Assembly (NCBI GenBank): GCA_002102555.1
Contig: MCFL01000010.1
Coordinates: 310,001-374,000 of the forward strand
Length of the DNA: 64,000 bases
Source of the DNA: Catenaria anguillulae PL171
Lineage: Eukaryota; Blastocladiomycota; Blastocladiomycetes; Blastocladiales; Catenariaceae
Direction of reading: 5' to 3'
Every line of letters begins with the position of its first letter. The first letter of the stretch is position 1. The position numbers and the translations under genes are program-made. The notes below the pieces were generated by a model. The model did not search any database, was not told the DNA's origin, and saw nothing but the letters and a program-made list of their open reading frames with translations. This document shows, in pieces, positions 20,146 to 31,214 of this stretch.

Positions 20146-23100
20146 CTACGCTTTGCCAACGGACATGGACCCAGCGACCGTTCCTTTGCCACTCGACTTT
20201 TGCGACGCGCTTGCCCTCGTACTCGTGGCGGAGGTCGTCGCCAACTGCTGGACCCAAACCGCACGCTCCTCGTCGTTTGAAAACTGAATTGTCCACGACT
20301 TTCCCTTGACCGACACTTCAACGCAATGCGGCAACCCGCGTGGGTCCGCTTCGTACTGGATCAGCGACAGCCTCAGCACATTGCCGAGCTCGGGCTTGCT
20401 GGTTGTGGGAATCATGGACAAGAGGCCCTCGTTGGTGAAGAGCGTGACCGAGCTCGAGATCCATGTCGAGAAGAGCGATCCGTGGTTCTTTTTCACGGCA
20501 TAAACGCCAGAGAGCACACCGTTTGAGGATTTTTGAACCTGCTGCTGTTGGCCCACATTAGGAAGCGTGTTTCCGCTGGCATTGGCCAGTAATCCAGCTG
20601 TTGTGCGAGGTGTCGGCGCTCCACCCATTTGCGAAACGATCATGGTTCCAAGTTCGCCAAGAGAAGTCTTTGCGGCTGTGCTTTGCACGGGTGCTCCCGC
20701 TGAGAGATATGACTTTTGCTCCGCAAAGACGACAATGGCAATGCGACCGACTAGGGAGCCAAATGCAAAGAGCGTGGCATAGAGAATGGCGACTTGCTTG
20801 ATAACAGTCGCGGCAAGTGCGGACGCGCTGAAGTCAAAAAGGGCAAAGACGGCCACGACTGAGCCGGACAACAAGGTGTTTTGTGAGGTGAAGAAGAGCC
20901 ATTTGGTTTCGCAGAAGTTGGTGGCAATGTTCCTTGTCTTGTGCGACAGGAAGAAGAGAAAAAAAAAGTGAGCTGGTGACCCGTCGGGTTTACGCGGGTA
21001 AAGTTAAGTGGTACGTACCAAGTATGCGAGCACCATTAGTGCCAACAACAGGACTCCGTTGTATGCAATCGTGACGCCGCTCATGGCCTGGTCAAATAGG
21101 GCGCTTGTACTCGTGCAGCGGTAATAGAAATACGTCCGACCGGAGACCATGACTGCGTTTTGCGCGTCTACAGCTGCCCACACAATCAGAATGATGGCCT
21201 GGCCCAACAAGACGGCCGCCAAACCCATGAACATGGCCTTGTTGCCCAAATTGCCAGCACTAATCACCTTGTTGTCAAAGATTTTGTGCATCTGCCAACA
21301 GCCATAGGTGTTTAGTGTTTATGACGCAAAGGTGAGTTGAGAATAAAAAACTGTAACGTACTCGATACGCCTTTGCTGCGCTGCTGGCCAACACCAGCTC
21401 CAATCCCAACACAAACGTCCACAAGCTTGCCTGGCACGACCCCACCGTTGGCTCATTCCCAAGCGCAACCACGTTGCTCACCAACACCAACACACACCCG
21501 AGGCAAATGACTGTCAAGAACGGGAAACTGAGCCGTTTCACAGATGGGATATGTCGCGCCTTGAACAAATATGCCCATGTCGCAACCACGATGACGATCG
21601 ATGCAATGTTCCCGAACCCGAGGCCAATACCCGCGGGCGAATCCCAGGACGGAACAAGCGCACGCTTGAGCGGTTGGTCAGGCGGGACGGTCGAGTCGCC
21701 CGAAAAGAATCGGATGCGCGACGACGTTGCTTGAATAGTGAGGTTTGGGAAGACGTCAAACACAGGCGTAGAGACGTTTTGGTACCAGTTGAGGACTTGG
21801 AAATACCTGTAAAATCCGGTGACAAAGGCAGCTGGTGAGTGTTTCCTTTTCGCAGTGTGGCAATATGACGCGACGTACGCCTTGCGGTTCCCGACCGAGT
21901 CAAACTCGACTGGCCCACTGAGGCCTTCAAAAGATTGCAAAAAGTAACGAGATAGGCTCGGGAAGTAGCTGCGGCTCAACACACTTGCAGCGCTTGTGTC
22001 GCTTGCGATCTTTTACACCAAGTGCGGTGACATGCTCGGGACATTGGTCAGCCTATTTCACCCATATTCAGGGCCGTGAACAGAGAAAAGTAGCGCACCC
22101 GCAAGATACCCCTCGCAACTGCCAAAACACAATCCATGAGCAACAAAGTCGACGGCGGAATCGATTCTCCTGGGTTCGCCTGATTGAAGCGAGCAATCGA
22201 TTGCTCGGCCAATGCACCTCCCCCTCGTTCCCTTGGTGTCACAAACAGCATGCCATCCACGAGTGACGAGTCGGTCGCGTTCAGTGCCAGTCCCGTCCAG
22301 AAGCCAAAAGATTCGGGGGCGACCCATACAAACTCGTTGGAAATCATGCCCTTTGCTCGCGCTTGCCTCAGCAGCGGGACTGTCGTTGTGGCTACGCCGG
22401 CAAGCAGGATGATTTGCGAGCCAGAGTTGAGGACAGAGTCGAGGATCAGGGAGTAGTCTGCTTGTCCAGGCTGATAGATTTGGTTGGTGGCAATGGTTAG
22501 ATTGAGTGAGCGGGCCATCGGGAAGAATGTGCCAGTCACAGATGTGCCCTAGTACACAGAGTCGACAGAATAAGAAGACGTAAGCCCTTGGACCGGAATG
22601 AATGTGGAATGGGTATTCGGTCGAACGACTCACATAAGCGTCACTACTACTAATCACCGCAATCGTGCGCCAGCCCATGTGCCGCACAAATAGCGCGAGG
22701 ATTGAGCCTTGGGCGCCATCGTCGGGACATGTCCGAAACAAGTACGGAAACTGGGTCTGTTGAAAAGTGAAGCAAAGGACTCGACGTCAACACAGGTGTT
22801 CGTGGTAAGTAGTCCAGTTTCATTGAAATTGTCAAACGTTCCTTGTCCGACAGCTGGGTTGACGTTGCCGAAGCAGAGCAAAACCATGTGTACGTCTTGG
22901 CACCTGCCAGTGCTTGGGGCACTGTTGTCGCACTCGACGAGTCACCAATCACGGCCACGATATTGTGCTGCTCAATGGCATTCAGCAAGGCAATTGTTGC
23001 ATTTCGTGTGGTGGCATTTGTGGGCGTATACACCAGATTGAAGGAATGCTGCCGCTGAGGATCAATGTCCGCGAGCAAAGCCGCCGCGTTTGCCTGTACA

Positions 23101-23367
23101 AACTTGACTTGGTTTCCGGCGATGCGGGCAACGGACGGCGTGAGGAAGGGCAGATTGACGGAGATCTAGATCAGAAGGTAGAACGGGAGGATAGTTGCAC
23201 ACGGTTCAAGTCGAGTTTGCCGAACAAACATAGTGCGAAATTTGCGCGATGGATGGAGTGGGGAAGTGACACCGGATATGCTGGGAACGCACATTGAACA
23301 CTGCCGCTGCGGCGTGCAAGGTGCAAGCGAGCAGCAGGACGCATATTCCGAGGAGCTGCTGCTGCAT
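20146..23367 (-). CDS. Class-C (GABA-B-like) G-protein-coupled receptor with a PH-like tail
   Basis: About nine exons. Exon 1 encodes a signal peptide (MQQQLLGICVLLLACTL). Next comes a type-1 periplasmic-binding-protein ectodomain: ISVNLPFLTPSVARIAG, then SATSTQLSDKER, FPYLFRTCPDDGAQGS and HMGWRTIAVISSSDAY, the order seen in GABA-B, glutamate and natriuretic receptors. Asn-x-Ser/Thr sites are frequent. Seven hydrophobic helices follow, from GFGNIASIVIVVATWAYLF to AILYATLFAFGSLVGRIAIV. The C-terminal 100 residues (VKKNHGSLFSTWISS to WTIQFSNDEERAVWVQQL) resemble a PH domain, with its closing tryptophan helix. The ectodomain suggests a small ligand such as an amino acid. One internal exon join near 22740 is unresolved. 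The neighbour at 23746-25197 shares the tail. Confidence 0.82.
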
Positions 23368-23745
23368 GATGCGTTGGCCGGATTGCTGTGAGACGACAAA
23401 TTGAATACAGAATGAATGACCACTTGGAATCGAGCAAAACCAAGCGAAAGGGGCCAAAACGGGAAGAGAGGTATCCGGCAGTTTTTGTTGAGAGCCAACC
23501 AAGGAGGGTGCAACCAGCTAACGAGTGTGGGAAACGGTTCTCGATGCGCGTCTGGAACTGTTGCTTGACCGCGTAATGCCGATTCAAATGTTCGCAGTGC
23601 TCATGTCGTTGCACAACGAATGATGAATTTGCGTTGCACACATCTCCAAATTAAGGCATACAAACATCAAGATTTCCACCGCCTCCACAGAAAGTGAAGG
23701 GGCATTCGCGGCTTGATGAGACCCTTGTGTGACAAACAACAAAAA
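23368..23745. other. Spacer between the tandem receptor genes
   Basis: About 380 bases between the start codon of the long receptor and the stop of the short one. No coding sequence recognised; it should hold the promoter of the long receptor. Confidence 0.5.
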
Positions 23746-25197
23746 CTATTCTGCAGCTTTTGGCGGAGACCGACGCATCGAAACAGACTTTTTCGCTGAG
23801 GTGAACGACAGCCTCTGTACCCAAGCCTGACGTTGCTGCTCATTCGAAAACTGAATCAGCCATGCCCTGCCCTTGATCGACACTTGGATGCAGTTTTCGG
23901 GAGCCGCGCGCGGATCCTCGTCATACTGCATGTGAAGCAGTCGAATGACGCGGCCAAGCTCAGGTTTGGTGATGGTGGGAACTATGACGAGGAGGCCGTC
24001 GTGCGCGTACAGACTCACATTGCATGTTGACCAAGAGGCAAAGAGTGATCCGTGGTTCTTTTTGACGGGAAATGTGCCTGTCAAGATGGCGATTGCGGGA
24101 GTATACGGCGGAACTTGGGCGTCCAGATCATGCTCGAGAGGAAGGGCAGGAGGAACTTGCTCGTTGGCAACGTCAACGCCATCCACAATGCGTTGGTCAT
24201 GCTGCTGATTCGGAGGAGTAGGAGCGATCATGGTTCGTGAAAAGTCGAGGATTGCATTCTACAGGTCGAGTCCAATTGATGGCATGTGGAAGGGCACATT
24301 CTATACAGTTAACTGGACATTGGTCCGGCAAGTTGGATGGATACTCGAACGCACGATCCATGCGCCGACGACAAATGCGACCAAGAAACGCTCGTCATTA
24401 CAACCAGCCCAAGACCCACCTGCGCCATCAAGAACGAACGTTGAAGGACGGAACCACACCAAGAAAAAAACAACTTGGCTTACGCCGAGTATGGAGATGT
24501 CCAGAATCGTCGAGAGGTAAGTGCAAATGCGCTTCTTGAGCATTTGGCCGTCGTTTAGCTTCCACATCTGCAGGACCATTGACGCGAGACAACAAGTGAG
24601 CGCGATATCATACACCCTCCGGCTGAGGAAGAAAAGAGAGCGAGGACGCGATTAAAGAGATACCCGAGTCAAGGGCAGAAAAGACAATCCGGATCCCGCC
24701 AAACCGACTGCAAGGAACCAGCTTTGTGCTAGTGCGCCGTATTCCGCCCTGATCAATGCTGACACGGCGCCCAACAGCACTCCGCACCCAGCAGAAAGGA
24801 CTGAACACACGGCCATCGACACCCCTTGCCGCCATCTGAACTCATTGTTGAGCAAAGATTGGCCCAAAATCTGGACCGATGTCAACGCGAGGATAACAAC
24901 GGCGAGCCGATGCGTGTCGGCGAGCTGCCAGCCAGGCGGCCGGCTTGACGCCTCACTGAGAGCGAGCGCCTTGGAACTGTCAATGTCTGTGCACTCTTCG
25001 TGCGAAAACGAAACGGGTGGATTCCAAGTCTGTGAGGCAAATGAGTCGGGTCTCAAAATCGACAACGGCCACAAAGTCGCGTCAACACGTACACTGTTGG
25101 CCACGATATCGCCTGCCAGCAACAGGCAGATGAAAATGGAGACGCAAACTCGGTGAGATTGGCTGATTGGGAGGTACATCATAGCGGGCGACGACAT
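23746..25197 (-). CDS. Short membrane paralogue of the class-C receptor, no ligand domain
   Basis: Three exons. The first encodes a likely signal peptide (VCVSIFICLLLAGDIVANS), a short extracellular part and hydrophobic helices such as LAVVILALTSVQILGQSLL and GVSMAVCSVLSAGCGVLLGA. The second adds a segment LQMWKLNDGQMLKKR that lines up with MHKIFDNKVISAGN of the long receptor, and the helices after it. The third begins NAILDFSRTM and goes almost at once into the tail FPVKKNHGSLFASW to LIQFSNEQQRQAWVQRL, which is very close to the tail of the neighbour. The roughly 400-residue ligand domain is absent, and I find no counterpart of the last two helices. Start chosen for the signal peptide; an earlier ATG at 25335 is possible. 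The exon 1-2 join is not resolved in frame. It is probably a tandem duplicate. Confidence 0.68.
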
Positions 25198-25470
25198 CGA
25201 GGATACAATCGGACGACAGCGAGAGAACAAAGACCATGAAAGAGCGGGGAGAGGGGGAGGATCTCTCCACCGTTGGGTCAGCAGTTCCTTGGTTGCCGAT
25301 CTTTTTACAAAGGGCTGTCCAACTCTGTTAGGCATTGCAACAGACGGACGCTGCGCATAGCTTGAGCATATCTTGTCCAGTTGGAGTGGTTCGTTGGTGA
25401 GAACATGGATTGACGCGTTCTTCCGAGCTTTTGCTCAACATCATCGAAGCCACACTCGTCCATATTGAAA

Positions 25471-26923
25471 ATGTCTGCAACTTCAAGCAATCGCATGCAA
25501 AAACTGACCCCAGACGGTGGAATCGTCAAAGTGGTCCTAGACTCGCCCGACTCGGCGGCCGACCTCTTGGACGATCTGAGCTTGGCCAGCGCGTCAGCCT
25601 CGCCAAGCAAGATTGGCCAATCCATCAAGTGGGCCAAAGGCGTCAATGCAAAGCTACATTACTCGGTGTGCACGGCCCCCTTCCGCCCATTGGTTGAACA
25701 GAAATCCTCAAAGCAGTTGTCTGCGTCTAAATGCGGCCATTCACACGCTCACAAGCATAACAAGCATCACAAGCACAGTAAGAACTGCAAGCACGATCAC
25801 CAAGACAACACAAACGCAGCTGCGACAAAGTCTGTTGAGGAAAATGCGATTAACGTACCAGCAACTACTGGACCGGTTTTTGCCTCTCCATCGGGTGTGC
25901 AATTCCAATTCGACCCCTCGGCACGTCACATTTTGGCCGATACACGTCGAGACGATGGGCAAGATCAGCTGTTTGAACTTCGGATCGGTCGCAACTTTTC
26001 GTTTGCGGCGCTTGAAACGGCAGTCAAGTCTATGAAAGTTGGCGAGACGGCTAAGTTCCTGATCGCACCGGAATACTCGACGGTCCGCTCCGCTCCCATC
26101 CATTCTACTAAAGCCGCCCTGACACCCCTCACTCGTGTAGGGTTTTATTCAACTCGAATCCACTCTACGCAGGCACCGCGCAACACTCCACGCGCAACGC
26201 CAAGGGCTTCCACCCCCACCCACTTGCTGTATGGGTCTCGCCTCTGACTCTGATGCGCACGCCGACCTGTATGCGTCAGCCGACGTGCCGCTTGAGCTGC
26301 AAGTCACACTGTACGACGTGCAAATGCCCGACGAGTACGTGCCCGAGGCTTGGGAAATGAGTGCTATCGACAAGGCTAACAAGGTGCCTGAGCTCAAGGC
26401 GCACGCAACCAGCGAGTTTCAGCAGGGCCACGTCAAGCAGGCGAGGGAGGCGTATGCGCGAGCATTGGAGTATTTGGAGAGTGTACAATTGGAGCTGGCC
26501 AGGCAAAAGAGGGAGGAGCATGCATATGTACCTGGGACACAGGTGCCGCCGGGAGTGAAGCGGATTGAGGCTGTAAGTCCCGAGTGGGTGGACAAGACGG
26601 TGTTGGCGCTGAGGCTCAATATTGCGTTGTGTTCGCTCAAGATGAACGAGTATGACAAGTGTGTGGCGCAATGCTCGGCGGTGTTGGAGGCGAATCCAGA
26701 GTGTGTCAAGGCGCGGTTCCGGCGTGCTTTGGCGCATTTGAGGAGGGGCAGGGATTTGGAGTTGGCGCAGAGGGATTTGCTGGCGTGCATTGCGCCGGGG
26801 GTCAAGGGTGGGTTAGCGAAAGAGGACGCAGCGTGGGCATCGGCATGGAAGGAGTTGGAGGCCAAGCGGAAGCTTGCAAATGAGAAGGAGAAGGGAATGT
26901 GGAGGGGCATGTTTGCGACGTAA
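25471..26923 (+). CDS. AIP/XAP2-type cochaperone: FKBP-like domain plus TPR
   Basis: Starts MSATSSNRMQKLTPDGG. The N-terminal half is an FKBP-like fold as in aryl-hydrocarbon-receptor-interacting protein: AKLHYSVCTA, LFELRIGRNFSFAALETAV, MKVGETAKFLIAPEYS. A His-rich insertion (about 25728-25812) interrupts this fold. The second half has the AIP features CCMGLASDSDAHADLY, EYVPEAWEMSAIDKANKVPE and TPR helices ending in KGMWRGMF (human ARFRGIF). Such proteins bridge Hsp90 and client proteins through the TPR. An intron lies between about 26081 and 26140 (branch-like tactaaag). From there to about 26215 the frame with the best codon bias differs from the frame after it, so a one-base error is likely. 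It is divergent from the short receptor. Confidence 0.8.
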
Positions 26924-27006
26924 CGTGAGTGTATTTGCGTCAAAATGAAGTGAGAACGAGTCAAAATTGACAAACATTGCAAACAATGGATCAAGCGCCT
27001 GACAGT

Positions 27007-28219
27007 TTAATCATCGTCGCTCATGAGCTCGGCCAACTCTGCCTCTTCCTCTGCCGTCAACTCGGCTTTGGGCGCTTGTTGAACCTCGTCCTCGTCGAGC
27101 TTGATTTCCACCTTGAACTCGACCTTGGGATCGAGCACTTCTTGCAGCTTCCATGAACGCAATGTCCCATCGAGCGAACACGAGTAGAGTGTGTCACCGA
27201 CAATGCAAAGCGCCGTGACAGTGTCAAAGTGGCCGTCAATTACCTTGATGAGTTTCTCCGCCTGAATGGGGAAAGAGGAGTTGAATGGGTGAGCACGCAT
27301 GCATCCACGACTTGTGAGCGTGAAAAGAAGCTTGGCGTACCGCAACATCCCATACACGAATGCCCTCATCTCGACTGCCAGTAAACACCACCCCGCCACC
27401 AAAGGGCAGCACGGCCGTGACATAATCGGCATGTTCCAACTTCATCTCCTCCTTTTCCTTGCCCGGCACAATCGTCCACCGCTTGACCTCATGATCCGCA
27501 CTCGCCGACCACAGCGCGTCGTCCTCTGCATCCAACCACAGCGCATACACGCTGGTATGATGTCCCGTCACCTGCGTGCTCACCTCGGTGCACGTCTCCA
27601 AGTCCCATTTGCGGATCGATCCTTCCGACCCGCCGCTCCACAGGTACTTTGCATCAGGTGAAAATGCCAAGTCCTCAATGCCACGCGTGTGGCCCAAAAG
27701 CGTGCGTGAAGAGCCAGTGGCAAGGTCAAGGATTCGGATCGACTTGTCGGACGAACCCGATGCCAGGTGTGTGCGCATGGGCGACAAGGTCAAGGATTTT
27801 ACAAAGTCGCGGTGCAGCGCGTATGTCGCAAGGCACTCGCGCGTGGCGAGCGACCATTTCTTGATCGACTTGTCCCACGAGCCCGTGAAGATAAAAGTGT
27901 CGTTGGCTGCCGAGTCGTGCATGTACACGGCCGAAGTGACGGGTCCCGTGTGGCCCTTGAATGTGGCAATGGATTTGCCCGATTCGGCATCGACAATGCG
28001 GATCATGTGGCCGGCGTCGGTGATGAGGAGCAGCGGGGATCCTGGCGTGGAGCCATTGGCGAGGAGTGGCGAGGCAAAGGGCTGCGCGGAGAGGATCTTG
28101 GAGGGAAGTTGGCGAGGGTTGCCGAGCGTGTTGGCTTGTTTGAGCTGGCGGCGCTTGGCCGTGAGCAGAGAGGCATCCGACTGGAAAAAGTCTTGCGCTT
28201 CGGAGGAAATGTTGACCAT
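27007..28219 (-). CDS. WD40-repeat protein with acidic C-terminus
   Basis: Exons 28219-27341 and 27261-27007 join in phase (gtacgcc donor, ccattcag acceptor) to give 377 residues. After about 60 residues come some seven WD-type repeats, with clear markers GHTGPVTSAVYM, GSWDKSIKKWSL, SGSSDKSIRILDL, GHTRGIEDLAFSPDAKYL, GGSEGSIRKWDL, GSRDEGIRVWDV and CSLDGTLRSWKL. It ends in an acidic tail, LTAEEEAELAELMSDDD, of a kind found in several fungal WD proteins. The fold is a propeller scaffold for protein complexes; the specific partner cannot be read from the sequence. It is transcribed away from the acyl-CoA dehydrogenase gene. Confidence 0.85.
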
Positions 28220-28795
28220 GATGTTTTTACACTGACTTCGGGTGATTTCACAGAGTGGTTTCAGTGACAAATTTCATTGAATGCGTATGGAATGCATATT
28301 TATTCAATCAAAGTTGCATACAATATGAAACTGTCAAGTTCGTGACTGTAGACGATTGCCCACCGATGTTGATCGGCAGCGTTGACGAGCGGCATCGGCC
28401 ATGGCATCTGGAGAGAGACATGGGTGGCGCGCCGAGTATACTGTATGGAAGTCTATCTGTCGACGAAGGCAACCGAGCCAGCTCAGCATGAGATGGACCT
28501 GAAGGGACACAGTTGCCCAGCGGCGAGCGGAACGTGTCCATGACCTGTGATTGATGGTGATGGTGAGGACTCTTTTCACAGCGCCTCTCAGATGTGTCAA
28601 CGTTCTTTAGGGGCGCGCGCGAGACAGCCGACATATCCGAAATGGCCACTGCAGCTGCGCATGCCCAATACTTATTCATCGGGCAAGGCTAAAGCTCAGA
28701 TCCTCGCCAATGAATGTACATATATAAACCGTGGGCATTTCCCTCGCGGCTCCTTGACTTGTCATCCCATGCACATTTCGACAACGCCAACCACC
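28220..28795. other. Divergent promoter region, WD40 gene and acyl-CoA dehydrogenase
   Basis: About 575 bases between two divergent start codons. Short frames only. The right end holds a good TATA-like element (separate entry). Confidence 0.5.
28721..28728 (+). promoter_or_regulatory. TATA-like element of the acyl-CoA dehydrogenase gene
   Basis: TATATAAA lies 68 bases before the start codon at 28796, in an otherwise mixed sequence. The spacing suits a TATA box with a short leader. Confidence 0.4.
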
Positions 28796-30367
28796 ATGAA
28801 CGCCCTTGCCAATCTGTCGCCTCGTGCGCGCGAGCTGTATGACAAGCTCGCCGACTTTGTCGAGGCACGTCTGCCTTTCCCCAAGGGTTTGCATGTGTCG
28901 GGCCTGTTCTGATTCTAACCCCTCGTACTTACTGACCTCCATCAGAACGAATGCATCCCCGCCGAAAAGGAATACGAAGCTGCACTCGGCACGGGCGCCC
29001 AGCGCTGGACCACGCAGCCCGCCATCATGGAACACCTGAAATCGCGCGCCAAGGCGTTAGGCCTTTGGAACCTGTTTCTTCCGCGCGAACACGCCGAGGG
29101 TGCTGGGCTTACCAACCTCGAATACGCCTGCCTTGCCGAACTCACTGGCCGGTCGCCGCAAATCGCGCCAGAAGCAACCAACTGCTCTGCGCCTGACACT
29201 GGCAATATGGAGCTACTCGCAAAGTACGGGTCGCCCGAGCAAAAGGAGCGGTGGCTCAAGCCCTTGCTCGACGGGACCATGCGGTCGGCGTTTGCCATGA
29301 CGGAAAAGAATGTGGCCAGTTCGGATGCGTTGAATATCGAGACCACCATTGAAAGGGTTGGCGACGAGTATGTGGTCAATGGCCACAAGTGGTACATTTC
29401 GGGCGCCGGGCATCCGCATTTCGGTGTGTGGATTGTGTTGGGCAAACGGTCAGTTCCAAGAGGCCAAAGCATCAGCAACATTCCATTGTCATTGTGCCTG
29501 TGGGCACGCCGGGGATCGAAATGATTCGTCCTTGTCACGTTTTCGGATGGTACACACACGCACCACATTCATCTGCCTCTCACTCAACGTCGAGTTCAGC
29601 TTGTCTCACTTTTTTTTTTCTCCGATTCCACTTAGGGACGACGCCAACCACGGTCATTTTGAAGTCAAATTCACCAACGTGCGTGTCCCCGCCCACTCTG
29701 CCCTGGTGCTGGGCGAAGGCCGTGGATTTGAAGTGATCCAAGGGCGGCTCGGCCCGGGCCGCGTCCACCACTGCTGCCGTTCGCTGGGCATGGCCGAACG
29801 TGCCCTGGAGCTCGGCATTGTGCGCGTGCGCGACCGCGGTGCCACATTTGGCCAGCCGCTCGCGTCGCACGGCGTGATTCGCAAGTACTTGGCGGATGCG
29901 CGCATGAAGCTGGATCAGGCACGGCTGCTTGTGTGGTACACGGCAGATGCGATTGATCGGGTCGGCGCAAAGGGCGCGTTGAAGGAGATTGCCATGATTA
30001 AAGTGGTGGTGCCGAATGTAGCATGTGAGGTGGTGGATTCAAGTGCGTTTCTTTTCTTGAGCGAGAAGGTTGGCATATGACATTCTCACTTACGTATTTG
30101 TTTTCCTGGAGCAGTGATTCAACTTTTTGGTGCTGCTGGTGTCTCGCAAGATACCGTGCTGCCCTACTTTTACGCTGGCCTTCGGACCTTGCGCATCGCT
30201 GATGGTACCTTTTCAAATGCTGTCACTCTCCTCGAAGGTAGTAAACTGACTCGCGGAAAACCTGTTCATTGTGAGGCCCCGACGAGGTTCACACTCAGCA
30301 AATTGGCCGCCTCGAGTTGCGTCGGTATGACGCCCTCAAGCCCAAGCAGCTTGCCGGCAAGTTGTAA
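28796..30367 (+). CDS. Acyl-CoA dehydrogenase, ACAD10/11 type
   Basis: FAD enzyme that oxidises acyl-CoA to enoyl-CoA. Exons start at 28796 and 28946, with further introns near 29550-29635, 30044-30114 and 30209-30275. Order: N-terminal helices ([13 protein letters not shown]), the FAD/substrate strand [26 protein letters not shown], the middle beta domain [34 protein letters not shown], and the C-terminal end [10 protein letters not shown] to RIADGPDEVH. These match the dehydrogenase part of ACAD10 and ACAD11, not short-chain ACADS. The protein ends KPKQLAGKL, a weak peroxisomal-signal variant. Near 29445 (ggcaaacgg) the conserved reading LGK-TV needs one more base; no intron can explain it, so an undercalled A is likely. 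It may act with the APH kinase at 44585. Confidence 0.88.
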
Positions 30368-31214
30368 GCCCGCCGGCTCATTGCATGACAAGTCAAGTAA
30401 GGTGAACCCGCGCTCGCGTTGTTGAGGAGGGTTCACGAGCGTGTGTGTTTGTGTGTGTGGGCTCGGTCCCATTGCTGCTCGCAAATGCCAAGCAAACGGA
30501 ATGTGTTGGTGTCTTCACATGCTTTATGTACAATCTTGTGCCGCAAGCTTATCATGTCAACAATTCGATACAATTACCGAGCCGGTAGCTTGCGAATTAC
30601 GCCCGTCGCTGCATCAACCGTCGAATTTGCGTCTTCAACAAGACTTTGCCGCCCCGATGTTGGCGCAAGCCGAACCGCGTTTGCCCGCTTCCTGGCCACT
30701 GACACTGGCCCATAATCATCCAACACATTCCTCCTTGGGCTCATGCTCGGGAGCGGAACCAGCACAGCAAGCTCGCCCTCATGATCGTTTGGCCCCCCTG
30801 ATCGCTGTCGGTCCGCGTGGATCGTGCGCGTTTGCGCTGCAAACGGACAGACGTGCGTGTCGTTCCATCCGTTCCCGTTCTCGTTCCCGGCGGCCCGTCC
30901 GCGGTGGAGATGTTGGAAAGTATGTGTCATTGGAGCGTGGCCAGGTGGTTGGCTCGCGTGGCTTTGCGGTTAAGAGGAACGGATTCAGGCGACACGACAG
31001 ATTCTGATCGGTAAGCAGAAGTAAGCCATGGCTCCGAGTCGTGGGGTTGGGAAGAGATGGGATATGCGGGCGAGACAACTTGGAGGGCTGTGTGAACAGA
31101 GATTCACAACAAGACACATGCAATTTGATAGGATCTTGAGAGTGAGACGCTGTATTCATGATCGGCGAGGTCGGTGTCGAGTTCGAATTGATGATATCAA
31201 TCGCATCATCTTCA
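30368..31214. other. Intergenic region with weak open frames
   Basis: About 850 bases between two convergent stops. Overlapping frames of 110-190 codons exist on both strands (for example minus 30930-30574, which begins with a true ATG), but none has a recognisable motif and they exclude one another. A short (gt)n run lies near 30445-30460. I do not call a gene. Confidence 0.35.

Noticed and set aside
30441-31007. 188-codon plus-strand frame after the acyl-CoA dehydrogenase
   Set aside because: Arg- and Ser-rich without motif, and mutually exclusive with a similar minus-strand frame; neither is supported.
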